Part shown: positions 43,672-55,581 of the stretch, in pieces | How the letters are laid out: each line of letters begins with the position of its first letter | Position numbering within the stretch: position 1 is the stretch's first letter | Source: Agapetus fuscipes | Lineage: Eukaryota; Arthropoda; Insecta; Trichoptera; Glossosomatidae | DNA: 64,000 nucleotides | Direction: 5' to 3' | Assembly (NCBI GenBank): GCA_951799405.1 | Contig: OX637333.1 | Span: 17,173,960 to 17,237,959, forward strand | Position numbers and translations under genes: made by a program | Notes under the pieces: model-generated | Databases searched by the model: none | Told to the model about the DNA's origin: nothing | What the model saw: the letters and a program-made list of their open reading frames with translations, nothing else

Positions 43672-46600
43672 GTAGATTATTCAACACTCTTTAAGACTCT
43701 GCCTGCCAAATTTGCTCGTGATTTTTGCTCAAAACGCAAAAATATCTTATTTGAAATAAAATTTCAAAATAGACATCAACTTACGCAAGGTAAATTACAA
43801 AAAGCAACGATTTTAACACAACATATCAAACACTTGTAATGCAAAACAAAATAAATTGTACAGTGGGCTGCACATGACTTTATAGCACAAAATACGGTCC
43901 TGTTTAGGTCATAGCCAATTTTCATAACAAAACATTTAGTTGTGTGTAAGTAATGAAGCTAATCTTTTTAAGCAATCGTCTTTTTGCAGTATTATCATTG
44001 ATCCCGTTTGTATCAAAACTAACACTTTGTTTGGTGGGTACCTATACTTTTCATTGATATTTTGGAAAGTTATGATTGATTATTATATGGGTACAACTTA
44101 CTAGATTTTAAGACTCGTAGCCTAGTTTTAGGCGTTTTAGTACCAAGAATATTACAATTATTTTTGTATTAAAATTTGTCACTTTGTATGGTGGCTCCAC
44201 CTTATAATATTTATTTGAAAAAAGTAATGATTAATGTATGTAGTGTAATGGTCCCCCCACTGCCGAAGAAGGGGGTCGGAGGAACGAACGAAGAGACTCG
44301 AAGAGAGAAAGCACGAAAGAGGGATTTTTACCTCCTAAGTTAGAAGTGGAGTGATCTTAGGCGCAGGAGAATACCCTGGAGTCACCAGGATTCAAGTGCA
44401 ACAAACCTTCTCTGAAGGAATAGCACTAGGCTGCTTCGATTCTTTTCCAACCTCAGTTTCAGTTGCTGGAAGAGCAATCTACCCCAACCGAGGTAGTAAT
44501 TATTTTTGGCCAATTATTATGTGATCGTCTAGCTAAGGTTAGGACTCCTCGTCGTGTGGAAGATAATGAAACAGAACGTTGTGTAATTTTTTTGTTTTAC
44601 CGTTTCAAAATCTACTTTAGTGGCAAACCCAAGTACTTTTTGGGAGGTGTACCTCTCATACATTTCTACCTTTTTATAAGATTATAACGAGTATTGATTT
44701 TGCGTTTACGCGATCAAAGATGAGGTAGTATGAACTACAATTATTTTTAAGGCGACGAGATTTAAGCGTTATTAATTACGGAACGGTCTTAATGTGTGCG
44801 AGTTTAATTAATTGGAATATAAGGTAGTCGAAATTATTTTTAGATAAAAACATAAATGACATAAAAATTGCGAGATGAAAGGCAGTTAGGTTTTAGTTTG
44901 TTAGTGAAAGTAATTACATGCAAGGCGATCTCTTCTTTGTTGTAATTCTTACCTTTGCGCGTCCACCTGTAAATTAATAGGTTCATGGCTTTTACAGCAT
45001 CTTTCTGTGACCACCGGTCATCTGAAAGGCACTGCAAAATGGACCTTTATTAGTTATTTCAAGGAAAGGATTCGGATACACGCGGCGTGAATTTAAGATT
45101 TCGACACCCTCGTCGATTAAGTGACTCTAATTAATCATGGCAAATGGCCCCAACGGCCTTGTGAGTACCTCCTCCAATCCCCTTGTACTCTACCCATCTT
45201 CTCCGTATGGTAATCTTTTGCTGCAAAAAACCACGGGACAGGAAGGTTAGTCTGGATTGTGTGTGTTCAGCTACAAGTTACTGCAATAATGTTGGCTCCA
45301 AGCAAACTCCAAGTATATATGATCAGAGATCATGGAACACTAATCCAGCTGAGTGAGCCCAGATCATTTCAGGAACTCTCGTTGCGATCAGAAGGTCAGG
45401 AACATATCCGGTTGTATTTGGCCAGAGGCCTGCTGCCAATTTTCAGGAACTTTGTTGTGAACGGGAACATATTATGACCAAGGTCACTCAGCGGTTTTCA
45501 AATTCAACTGCATTAGGTACATCTGCATTATTCTTTGTGTATCTCGATATGAGATTGCAGGCATTCGGCTTCAGCACATACTGCAGAGTTGTTTGTTTAT
45601 AATTTATTTATGAAATTTGTATTTTATTAGCTTGGCCAACCCCTAGTGTGATGGATGTGTAATGGTGTGTTTGGAATACATTTTCACCTTCAGATGGTTT
45701 ACTTTCAGGCCTTACTTATAGGTAATTCATGCAGCATGCAAATTCTTCATAATCATTCTTTCATTCTCACCACCTCAAGGAGAGCAGCATTCCGTAATGT
45801 GTAAGAGTGATTAGGTAATTCTGCATTGAATGTTATAGTTTTTCAGGAATTTTCCTGAAACTAGGGTCTTCCCGTGACTGTGGAACGTTCAACACCAATC
45901 CCACATTTATAAACTACGACAAAAGGTCCCATCATCTTGCAAACCTATGCGATACACTACCCACCGGACAAACTCGTCCAACCGTTTTCCACAACAAGGG
46001 AAATTTCAGGAAGGACCATTCGGTAAGGAAACGACATTGGGAACGGCTGGCTTCAGGAATCAGTATATCTCGAATGCAAGCGAACCAAACATTTCTTAAT
46101 TCAATATAACATTGCAGAATTCCGGCAAGAGAGAGAATCTAATTTAATGCAAAATGTCAATAGTGGTGTGTGTGTGTGTGTGTTGCGTTAGTACATAAAT
46201 GACAGCGACAGTAAATAATTACTTTGTCGAAGATAAGAAGAAAACCTCCCTCCGCTTAGTTAAGTAGGTGAATCTCTGAAATAAACCTATAATTAACAAT
46301 TATGCATCGATAAGAAAATAAGCAGGAAAATCTTTCTCCCGCACAGGTAAGTCAATGAATCCCTGAAAGTAAATATATTATAACCAAGTACACAGCGATA
46401 AGAAACTCTGAAAGAAAACACCAACATGTAAATAAAATAAAGTAGTATGTCCAATGAAATTTAGTTAATTTGTTAGTATAATCAAAGAAACTCAGCCCAG
46501 GAAACTGCTCAGGAACAACTCTGTATTATACGTAAATAGTTATTTTAATTTTAAATAATGAAAGGCCGGATCCCAATAAGAAATATAACCACTGCACTTT

Positions 46601-46879
46601 TCACCTCACAATAATAATGCCAAATTAAATCAATAGAATTTACGCGCTTAATATTTATAAAAGTTATTATTTAAATTTCAAGTTCAATAGATGCGTATCC
46701 AAAGTTTTGTTGATTAATGTTCCTTTATTTATAAAATATTTTTATTATTTATAAAATCGGAATGAATATATTATTAAGCTTTGAAACAAAAGACACCCGT
46801 ATCGATCTCCGGCCGAAATCCGACTCCCGAGTTTATTAAAAAATTAGGAAATGAAATTAATTATTTTTAGTGTTTAGAG

Positions 46880-47428
46880 CTAAGGTCTTCAACCCGCGGC
46901 CCTCGGGCCTCATGTGGCCCGCCAGCTAATTTTTTGCGGCCCGCGGCCACCAGAGGCTAAATAAATAAAATATGGCGCCCAGTGATATGCGATATATACA
47001 TACGAGTAAAATACGACTCGCAATCGTCAGCATTCGCAATGTCACTCTTTTACACATATGAGTGAAAAAATACCATGAAAATGATTTCATTGTTTGGGAG
47101 CACATATGTGTGTGAGCAGCTGTTTTCTCGTATGAAGTATGTGAAATCGACAACAAGGTCAAGAATAACAGATGCACATCTGGAAGGTAGTCTGCGGGTT
47201 TCAACCACAAAAATGAAAACCAATATTGACGAACTTGTAAAAAATAAACAATGTCAAAAATCGCATTGATTGACTTTAATTAACCAATAAAGATTATTGA
47301 AATTTGTAATTATGTACATGTCTTTTATTTTATTGATAAGGTGGTAAAGTGTTGTGAAAAGTTGTGGCCCTTCGGACGATGTGAAATCGATGTTTGGCCC
47401 TTGCACTAAAAAAGGTTGAAGACCCCTG
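46880..47428 (+). mobile_element. hAT transposon remnant, TSD GTTTAGAG
   Basis: The left end CTAAGGTCTTCAACC is a mutated form of the right end's complement CAGGGGTCTTCAACC. GTTTAGAG flanks both ends (46872-46879 and 47429-47436). D copy 2 has the single unoccupied site at 51743-51750. GCGGCCCGCGGCC-type sequence is subterminal. It retains a C-terminal transposase fragment, so it is an internal-deletion derivative. Confidence 0.94.
47075..47269 (+). pseudogene. hAT transposase C-terminal dimerisation domain fragment
   Basis: The frame reads SLFGSTYVCEQLFSRMKYVK, then RSRITDAHLEGSLRVS and a short Lys-rich end. FGSTY.CE..FS.M...K...RSR..D.HL...LR is the hallmark of the hAT dimerisation region, close to the C-terminus. 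The RNase H-like catalytic part and zinc finger are absent, so it cannot transpose DNA. The stop at 47267-47269 lies about 160 bp before the right TIR, as expected for the natural end of the gene. Confidence 0.9.
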
Positions 47429-47704
47429 GTTTAGAGAATCAAAACACATCCGTATCGATCGCCAGTCAAAATCCCGAGTCCCCCGAGTTTATTAAAAAAT
47501 TAGGAAATGAAATTAATTATTTTTAGTGTTTAGAAAACGAAAAACACATCTGTATCGACCGCCAGTCAAAATCCGAGTCCCCCATCCCTTGCAATGTCAG
47601 GGGTGCATCTCATCCCTCCCCTCCCCTTGAGATACTTCCTCTCTTCCCCAAGATCTCAAAGTCAAAGCGATATAATTATTGGTTGAAAAACAGAGAACTC
47701 TACA

Positions 47705-49107
47705 GTAGGTATATATAAGAGCTTTTCAATTGTAGAACATTATTTTTTAGTTAACCCGTTCTCTGCCGCGAAAATTTAAAATATTGGTTTCTCTTGTATG
47801 GCAACCCCCAAAACAAAGAGTATTAAGAGGCAATGCTTATTGTTGTCATATAGCAAGTGATTGAGTGAATTGTTATGTAGGTTTATTTATGGGTATTAGA
47901 CGTTTTGCTACCAAAAATATTACAATAATTTTTTGTATGAAAATTTGTCACTTTGTATGGTGGCTATACTTAATAATATTTTTTTTAAAAAAGTAATGAT
48001 TCATGTATGTAGGTATATATAAAAGCTTTTCAATTTTAGAACATTATTTTTTAGTTAACCCTTTCTCTGCCGATTAATTTTAAATTATTTTTTTCTCTTG
48101 TATGGCAACCCCCAAAACAAAGAAAATTATGAGGCAATGGTTATTGTTGTCACATAGCATTATTACAATGACGATTATGCAGGAAAAATAAAGAAAATCG
48201 TAGGAGCCGTTTTTGAGAAAATCTCATTTGAAACTTTCAGCTTTTTTGCGTTCTGATGGGTTTTTGTAGCGTTTTAATTTCAATTTTTGATATTATGTAA
48301 ACGGCACTTTATGTTTTTATTTTCAAAATTTTTATTTAATTTTTATATAGAATTTGATGTTACGTATAATATTGTAGATTATATCTTTTTTGTCAACGCT
48401 TTCACTTCTGAGAAAATCATAATTGTTTATTTTTTTCATATGGCAACTCATAGACGCAGATTAGCAAAAATGTTGCCATAACTAAATTTGGTAAGAATGT
48501 ATCAAGCAACTACTTTACTGAAAATTTAAAAAAAATCGTTCGAGCCGTTTTTGAGAAAATCGCATTTGAAGTTTTCTTCTCTTTGGAAGCCATCTTGAAT
48601 TCTCAAAATAGTGAAAAACAAATTATAGTGCAAAGAAGGTTATAAATTTTTCTTTCTTGTGAACCTAAAAAAAGTTTTACAAAATTGCGTTTTATGGGTC
48701 TTTTTAATATTTTTGATGAAAATTTTGAGATCGTGTAAACAGTACTTTAAGGTCCGCCCACGCGTCCGCGAGTCTCGCTGAGTATGTATTTAGCCAGGTA
48801 GGTACGTAAGCCAGACTGCTCAGGCGCAGCGCTGCCATTTATCATACGAATCAAGCTAATATGTGTTGCCCCATGGGCATTTTTATCAAAAATAATCGAG
48901 GTTGAAACTGAAAAAAGGATTTAGTACATTTTTTCTTTTGAATATTTCATATGTATCTTTCAAGAACTTGCTTTACGTTGCGTTTGTATAATTATGTTTG
49001 GGAATTTCAGAATAAATGCATATGTGCAGGTAACTTACTAATAAATTTGAATATCTTTCTTCTAACAATTGAAAGTTGTTTCTCTTCTTCTACTTTAGGT
49101 TGTATAG
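47705..49107. repeat. Tandem 305-bp units and related degenerate units
   Basis: Units begin GTATATATAAGAGCTTTTCA at about 47709 and 48013, and each includes TTTCTCTTGTATGGCAACCCCC and GAGGCAATG.TTATTGTTG. They pass into a second kind of unit (GAGCCGTTTTTGAGAAAATC, GAAGCCATCTTGAATTCTC, GATCGTGTAAACGGTACTTT). Positions 48780-49107 are unlike the rest and carry nothing recognised. Confidence 0.75.
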
Positions 49108-51918
49108 TGTAATAATCCCCCCCCCCCCCTGCCGAAAGAGGAGAACAAGTTGGAACTAGGAGAAAGAAGAGAGGCACAAAAGAGGGAACGAAAAGGAGGG
49201 GATAGTTACCTCCTCCGGTAAAATGGGAGGGATCGAATGTGCAAGAGAATACCCTGGAGTCACCAGGATTCAAGTGCAACAAACCTTCTCTGAAGGAATA
49301 GCACTAGGCTGCTTCGATTCTTTTCCAACCTTCAGTTTCAGCTGCTGGAAGAGCAATCTACCCCAACCGAGGTAGTAATTATTTTTGGCCAATTATTATG
49401 TGATCGTCTAGCTAAGGGTAGGACGCCTCGTTGTGTCATAGGTTGTGAAATAGAACGTTGTGTAATTTTTTGTTTTACCATTTCACCCCCTACTTTTGTG
49501 GAAGAAACCCAAGTACTTTTTGGGAGGTGTACCTCTCATACATTTCTACCCTTTTATAAGATTATAACGAGTATTGATTTTACGTTTACGCGATCAGAGA
49601 TGAGGTAGTATGAACTACAATTATTTTTAAGGCGACGAGATTTAAGCGTTATTAATTACGGAACGGTCTTAAGGTGTGCAAGTTTAATTTATTGGAATAT
49701 AAGGTAGTCGAAAGTATTTTCAGATAAAAACATAAATGGCATAAAAATTGTGAGATGAAAGGCAGTTAGGTTTTAGTTTGTTAGTGAAAGTAATTACATG
49801 CAAGGCAATCTCTTCTTTGTTGTAATTCTTACCTTTGCGTGTCCACCTGTAAATTGATAGGTTCATGGCTTTTACAGCATCTCTCTATGACCACCGGTCA
49901 TCTGAAAGGCACTGCAAAATGGACCTTTATTAGTTATTTCAAGGAAAGGATTCGAATACACGCGGCGTGAATCTAAGATTTCGACACCCTCATCGATTAA
50001 AATGACTCTAATTAATCATGGCAAATGGCCCCACGGCCTGTGGATACCTCCTTCGTCCCCAAGTACCCTACCCATCTTCTCCGTATAGTAATCTTTTGCT
50101 GCAAAAAACCACGGGACAGGAAGGTTAGTCTGGATTGTGTGTGTTCAGCTACAAGTTACTGCAATAATGTTGGCTCCAAGCAAACTCCAAGTATATATGA
50201 TCAGAGATCATGGAACATTAATCCAGCTGAGTGAGCCCAGATCATTTCAGGAACTCTCGTTGCAATCAGAAGTTCAGGAACATATCCGGTTGTATTTGGC
50301 CATATGCCAGCTGCCAATTTTCAGGAACGTTGTTGTGGTCGGGATCATATTATGACGAAGGTCACTCAGCGGTTTTCAAATTCAACTGCATTAGGTACAT
50401 CTGCGTTATTCTTTGTATATCTCGATATGAGATTGCAGGCATTTCGGCTTCAGCACATACTGCAGAGTTTTTTTGTTTGTAAATTTATTTATGAAATTTG
50501 TATTTTATTAGCTTGGCCAACCCCTAGCATGTGGATGTGTAATGGTGTGTTGGAATACATTTTCACCTTCAGATGGATTACTTTCAGGCCTTACTTATAG
50601 GTAATTCATGCAGCATGCAAATTCTTCATAATCATTCTTTCATTCTCACCACCTCAAGGAGAGCAGCATTCCGTAATGTGTAAGAGTGATTAGGTAATTC
50701 TGCATTGAATGTTATAGTTTTCAGGAAATTTTCCTGAAACTAGGGTCTTCCCGTGACTGTGGAACGTTCAACACCAAACCCACATTTATAAACTAAAACA
50801 ATAGGTCCCATCATCTTGCAAACCTATGCGATACACTACCCAGCGGACAACTCGTCCAACCGTTTTCCACAACAAGGGAAATTTCAGGAAGGACCATTCG
50901 GTAAGGAGACGACATTGGGAACGGCTGGCTTCAGGAATCAGTATATATCGAATGCAAGCGAACCAAACATTTCTTAATTCAATATAACATTGCAGAATTC
51001 CGGCAAGAGAGAGAATCTAATTTAATGCAAAATGTCAATAGTGGTGTGTGTGTGTGTGTTGCGTTAGTACATAAATGACAGCGACAGTAAATAATTACTT
51101 TGTAGAAAATAAGAAGAAAACCCTTTCTCCGCTAGGTAAATCAATGAATCTCTGAAATAAACCTATAACTAACAATAAGGCATTGATAAGAAAATAAGCA
51201 GGAAAATCTTTCCCCCGGACAGGTAAGTCAATGAATCCCTGAAAGTAAATATATTATAACCAAGTACACAGCGATAAGAAACTCTGAAAGAAAACACCAA
51301 CATGTAAATAAAATAAAGTAATATGTCGAATGAAATTTAGTTAATTTGTTAGTATAATCAAAGAAACTCAGCCCAGGAAACTGCTCAGGAACAACTCGTT
51401 AATAGTTATTTTTAATTTTAGATAAAGAAATGCCGGATCCCAATAAGAAATAAAACCACTGCACTTTTCACTCCACAATAATAATGCCAAATTAAATCAA
51501 AAGAATTTCCGCGCTTAATATTTCCAAAAGTTATTTGTTTAAATTTCAAGTTCAATAGATGCGTATTCAAAGTTTTGTTGATTAATGTTCCTTTATTTAT
51601 AAAATATTTTTATTATTTAGAAAATCGGAATGAATATATTTTTAAGCTTTGAAACAAAAGACACCCGTATCGACCTCCGGCCGAAATCAGACTCCCGAGT
51701 TTATTAAAAAAATTAGAGAATCAAAATTTATATATTTTTAGAGTTTAGAGGATCAAAACACATCCGTATCGATCGCCAGTCAAAATCCGAGTCCCCCATC
51801 CCTTACTACGTCAGGGGTGCATCTCATCCCTCCCCTCCCCTTGAGATACTTCCTCTCTACCCGAAGATCTCAAAGTCAAAGCGATATAATTATTGGTTGA
51901 AAAACAGAGAACTCTACA
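49108..51918. repeat. D element, copy 2 (2811 bp)
   Basis: Starts TGTAATAATCCCCCC and ends AACTCTACA, collinear with copy 1. It lacks the hAT insertion and keeps the intact site at 51743-51750. Its left flank (GTATAG) differs from that of copy 1, while its right flank (GTATATATAAG) is the tandem unit. Open frames near 50025-50600 match those near 45259-45477 only as shared DNA. Confidence 0.75.
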
Positions 51919-53822
51919 GTATATATAAGAGCTTTTCAATTGGAGAAAATTATTTTTTAGTTTACCCGTTCTCTGCCAAGTAATTTTAAATTATTGTTTT
52001 CTCTTGTATCGCAACCCCCAAAACAAAGAGTATTATGAGGCAATGGTTATTGTTGTTACATAGCACTTGTTTGGGCAAATTGTTATATGGGTTTATTTAT
52101 GGGTATTAGACGTTTGGCTACCAAAAATATTTCAATTATATTTTGTATGGAAATTTTTCACTTTGTATTGTGGCTATACTTTATAATATTTTTTTGAAAA
52201 AAGTAATGATTAATGTATGTAGGTATATATAAGAGCTTTTCATTTGTGGAACATTATTTTTTAGTTAACCAGTTCTCTGCCGAGAAATTTTAAATTATTG
52301 TTTTCTTTTGTATCGCAACCCCCAAAACAAAGAATATTATGAGGCAATGGTTATTGTTGTTACATAGCACTTGTTTGGGCAAATTGTTATGTAGGTTTAT
52401 TTATGGGTATTAGATGTTTTGCTACCAAAAATATTCAAATTATTTTTTGTGTATGGAAATTTGTTACTTTGTATGGTGGCTATACTATATAATATTTTTT
52501 TGAAAAAAGTAATGATTAATTTATGTAGGTATATGTAAGAGCTTTTCAATTGTGCAACATTATTTTTTGCTAAACCCTTTCTCTGCCGAGAAATTTTAAT
52601 TTTGTTTTTCTCTTGTATGGCAGCCCCCAAAACAAAGAAAATCATGAGGCAACGGTTATTGTTGTTACATAGCACTAGTATAATAATGATTACTCAAAAC
52701 ATTTAAAGAAAATCGTTGCAGCCATTTTTGAGCAAATCTCATTTGAAACTTTCAGCTGTTCGGTAGCCATCTTGAATTTTCTAAAATTTGAAAAATGTTT
52801 CACTATGAATTATAGTGATAAGAGAGTTCTTTCTATTAAAGTTAAAAAATATAAAAGTTTTTTGCGTTCTGATGGGTTTTTGTAGCCTTTTAATTTCAAT
52901 TTTTGATATCATGTAAACGGCCCTTTATGTTATTTTTTTTAAAAAAATTATTTAATTTTTTTATAGAATTTTATAGTATGTATAATATTATCCAGTATTA
53001 TTTTTTTGTCAACACTTTCACTTCTGAGAAAATCACAGTTGTTTATTTTTGATTAGCAAGAATGTTGTCATAACTAAATTTGGTAAGAATGTATCAAGAA
53101 ATTTGCATACTGAAAATTTAAAAAAAATCGTCAGAGCCGTTTTTGAGAAAATCACATTTGAAATTTTCAGCTCTTCGGAAGCCATCTTGAATTCTACAAA
53201 TAGTGAAAAAAAAAAAATTTTGCAAATAAGTATACAAAATTATCTTTCTTGTGAACTTAAAACAAGTTTAAAAAATCGTGTTTTTATGGGCCTTTTTAAT
53301 ATTTACGATAAAAAATTTGAGATCGTGTAAACGGTACTTTAAGTCTTTTTTTTTTTAAAGTGTATTGTAGAACATTATTTTTTAGTCAACTCAGCCATTT
53401 CCAAGAAAATTCCAATCGTTTTTTTCTTTCATATGGCAGCCCATAGACGCAGATTGGCAAGAGTGTTGCCATAACTAATTTTCTTTGTGGCAATTTAAGC
53501 AACGACCACACTGAAATTTTAAAGAAAGTCGTTAGAGCGGTTTTTGAAAAAAGTGCAATTTTATGTTTTTTTTGTACGGCAGCCATCTTGAATTTTCAGG
53601 TTGCAGCCATGCCAGTCGGCTTATCAAAATCTGTGGTGGTCAATTCTTTAAATCCAAAAATTGGTGTCTCTGCGATCAGTAGTTCCGGCTGGAACATACA
53701 TACATCCATACGGACGGACGGACGGACGGACAGGTTTGACAAATTAGGTTTTTTTGCATGTCCTGGTGCAGGACAACTGATTTCCGTTGAAACCTCGATT
53801 TTTTTTTTCGGACGAATACAAT
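51919..53822. repeat. Tandem 305-bp units, second block
   Basis: Three units start at about 51919, 52222 and 52529 (GTATATATAAGAGCTTTTCA and variants). The second kind of unit follows twice (from about 52690 and 53100). The block ends with CCATACGGACGGACGGACGG (53707-53730) and a TTTTTTTTTCGGACGAATAC lead into the hairpin. Confidence 0.8.
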
Positions 53823-53856
53823 ACTTTATAACAGTTCCTTCGGACTGCTATAAAGT
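53823..53856. other. Hairpin at the end of the repeat unit, copy 1
   Basis: ACTTTATAACAGTTCC-TTCGGACTGCTATAAAGT pairs along almost all its length, with a small loop. The same hairpin ends the second unit at 55549-55581. In both, it follows a CGGACGAATACAAT lead. Confidence 0.85.
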
Positions 53857-53884
53857 AAATAAATTGTACAGTGGACTGCAAAGG

Positions 53885-55581
53885 ACTTTATAGCACAAAA
53901 TACGGTCATGTTTAGGTCATAGCCAATTTTCATAACAAAACATTTAGTTTTGTGTAAGTAATGAAGCTAATCTTTTTAAGCAATCGTCTTTTTGCAGTAT
54001 TATCATTGATCCCGTTTGTATCAAAACTAACACTTTGTTTGGTGGGTACCTATTCTTTTCATTGATATTTTGGAAAGTTATGATTGATAATTATATGGGT
54101 ACAACTTACTAGATTTTAAGACTCGTAGCCTAGTATTTTATATTAGGCGTTTTAGTACCAAGAATATTACAATTATTTTTGTATTAAAATTTGTCACTTT
54201 GTATGGTGGCTACACCTTATAATATTTATTTGAAAAAAGTAATGATTAATGTATGTAGGTATATATAAGAGCTTTTCAATTGTTCAACATTATTTTTTAG
54301 TTAACCCGTTCTCTGCCGGGAAAATGTACAATATTGGTTTCTCTTGTATGGCAACCCCAAAAACAAAGAGTTTTAAGAGGCAATGCTTATTGTTGTTTTA
54401 TAGCAATTGATTGAGCGAATTGTTATGTAGGTTTATTTATGGGTATTAAATGTTTAAATGTAAATGTTTCACTATGAATTATAGTGATAGAGGAGTTTTT
54501 TCTGATAAAGTTAAGAAACATAAAAGTTTTTTGCGTTCTGATGGGTTTTTGTAGCCTTTTAATTTCAATTTTTGATATCATGTAAACGGCACTTTACGTT
54601 TTTATTTTCGAAATTTTTATTTAATTTTTATATAGAATTTGATGTTACGTATAATATTGTAGAACATATCTTTTTTGTCAACGCTTTCACTTCTGAGAAA
54701 ATCACAATTGTTTATTTTTTTCATACGGCAACTCATAGACGCAGATTAGCAAAAATGTTGCTATAACTAAATTTAGTAAGAATGTTTCAAGCAACTACTT
54801 TACTGAAAATTTAAAAAAAATCGTTAGAGCCGTTTTTGAGAAAATCGCATTTGAAGTTTTCTCCTCTTTGGAAGCCATCTTGAATTCTCAAAATAGTGAA
54901 AAACAAATTATAGTGCAAAAAAGTCTATAAATTTTTCTTTCTTATGAACCTAAAAAAAGTTTTACAAAATTGCGTTTTTATGGGTCTTTTTAATATTTTC
55001 GATGAAAATTTTGAGATCGTGTAAACGGTACTTTAAGTAAAAAAATTTTTAAAGTATTCTTTAAATTTTTGTAGAAATTAATGTTACGCGTAATATTGTA
55101 AAACATTTTTTTTTGTCAACCAAGCCATTTCCGAGATAATCACAATCGTTTTTTTCTTTCATATGGCAACTCATAGACGCAGGTTGGCAAGAGTGTTGCC
55201 ATACCTAATTTTCTTAGAAAAAACTTAAGCAACGACCACACTGAAATTTTAAAGAAAATCGTTAGAGCCGTTTTTGAGAAAAGTGCAATTTTATGTTTTT
55301 TTTGTATGGCAGCCATCTTGAATTTTCAGGGTGGCGCCATGCCGGTCGGCTCATCAAAATATGTGGTTATCAATTCTCTAAATCCAAAAATTGGTGTCTC
55401 TGTGATCAGTAGTTTCGGCTGGGACATACACTCATACGGACGGACGGACGGACGGACAGGTTCGACAAATTAGGTTTTTTTGCATGTCCTGGTGCAGGAC
55501 AACTCATTTCCGTTGAAACCTCTTTTTTTTTTTTCGGACGAATACAATACTTTATAACAGTCCTTCGGACTGCTATAAAGT
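53885..55581 (+). repeat. Long repeat unit, second copy (1.7 kb)
   Basis: Starts ACTTTATAGCACAAAATACGG and ends with the terminal hairpin at 55549-55581. It has the same order of parts as the first copy but lacks the D elements. GGACGGACGGACGGACAGG lies at 55439-55460. Wording ATGGCAACTCATAGACGCAG recurs in each internal unit. Confidence 0.75.

Larger units (their letters stand above)
44244..47704. repeat. D element, copy 1 (TG...CA ends), with hAT insertion
   Basis: Starts TGTAATGGTCCCCCC and ends AACTCTACA. GTAG stands on both sides (44240-44243 and 47705-47708). It interrupts a tandem unit that elsewhere reads GTATGTAGGTATATATAAG. Without the hAT insertion and a local duplication of about 100 bp it matches D copy 2 over its whole length. 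TG...CA ends and a 4-bp duplication resemble a long solo LTR. No protein, PBS or PPT was recognised. A TG microsatellite lies at 46163-46183. Confidence 0.7.
43877..53856 (+). repeat. Long repeat unit, first copy
   Basis: Starts ACTTTATAGCACAAAATACGG and ends in the hairpin at 53823-53856. Positions 43850-44243 match 53858-54256 closely. Its end joins the next copy through a 28-bp spacer (TAAATTGTACAGTGGACTGC region), and the same spacer precedes 43877. The head-to-tail arrangement with shared borders is clear; the nature of the unit is not known. Confidence 0.7.

Noticed and set aside
43672..43839. Continuation of the sorting nexin frame to 174 residues
   Set aside because: PX similarity stops at a good GT donor, and the next PX half is found at 56533; the extra residues have no similarity and are Lys/Gln-rich intron translation.
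45259..50600. Similar frames of 69-98 codons in both D copies as a conserved gene
   Set aside because: They match only because D is duplicated; frames are disrupted differently and no family was recognised.
53823..55581. Helitron ends
   Set aside because: A terminal hairpin exists, but no CTRR follows it and no TC start is fixed; no Rep/helicase sequence was seen.
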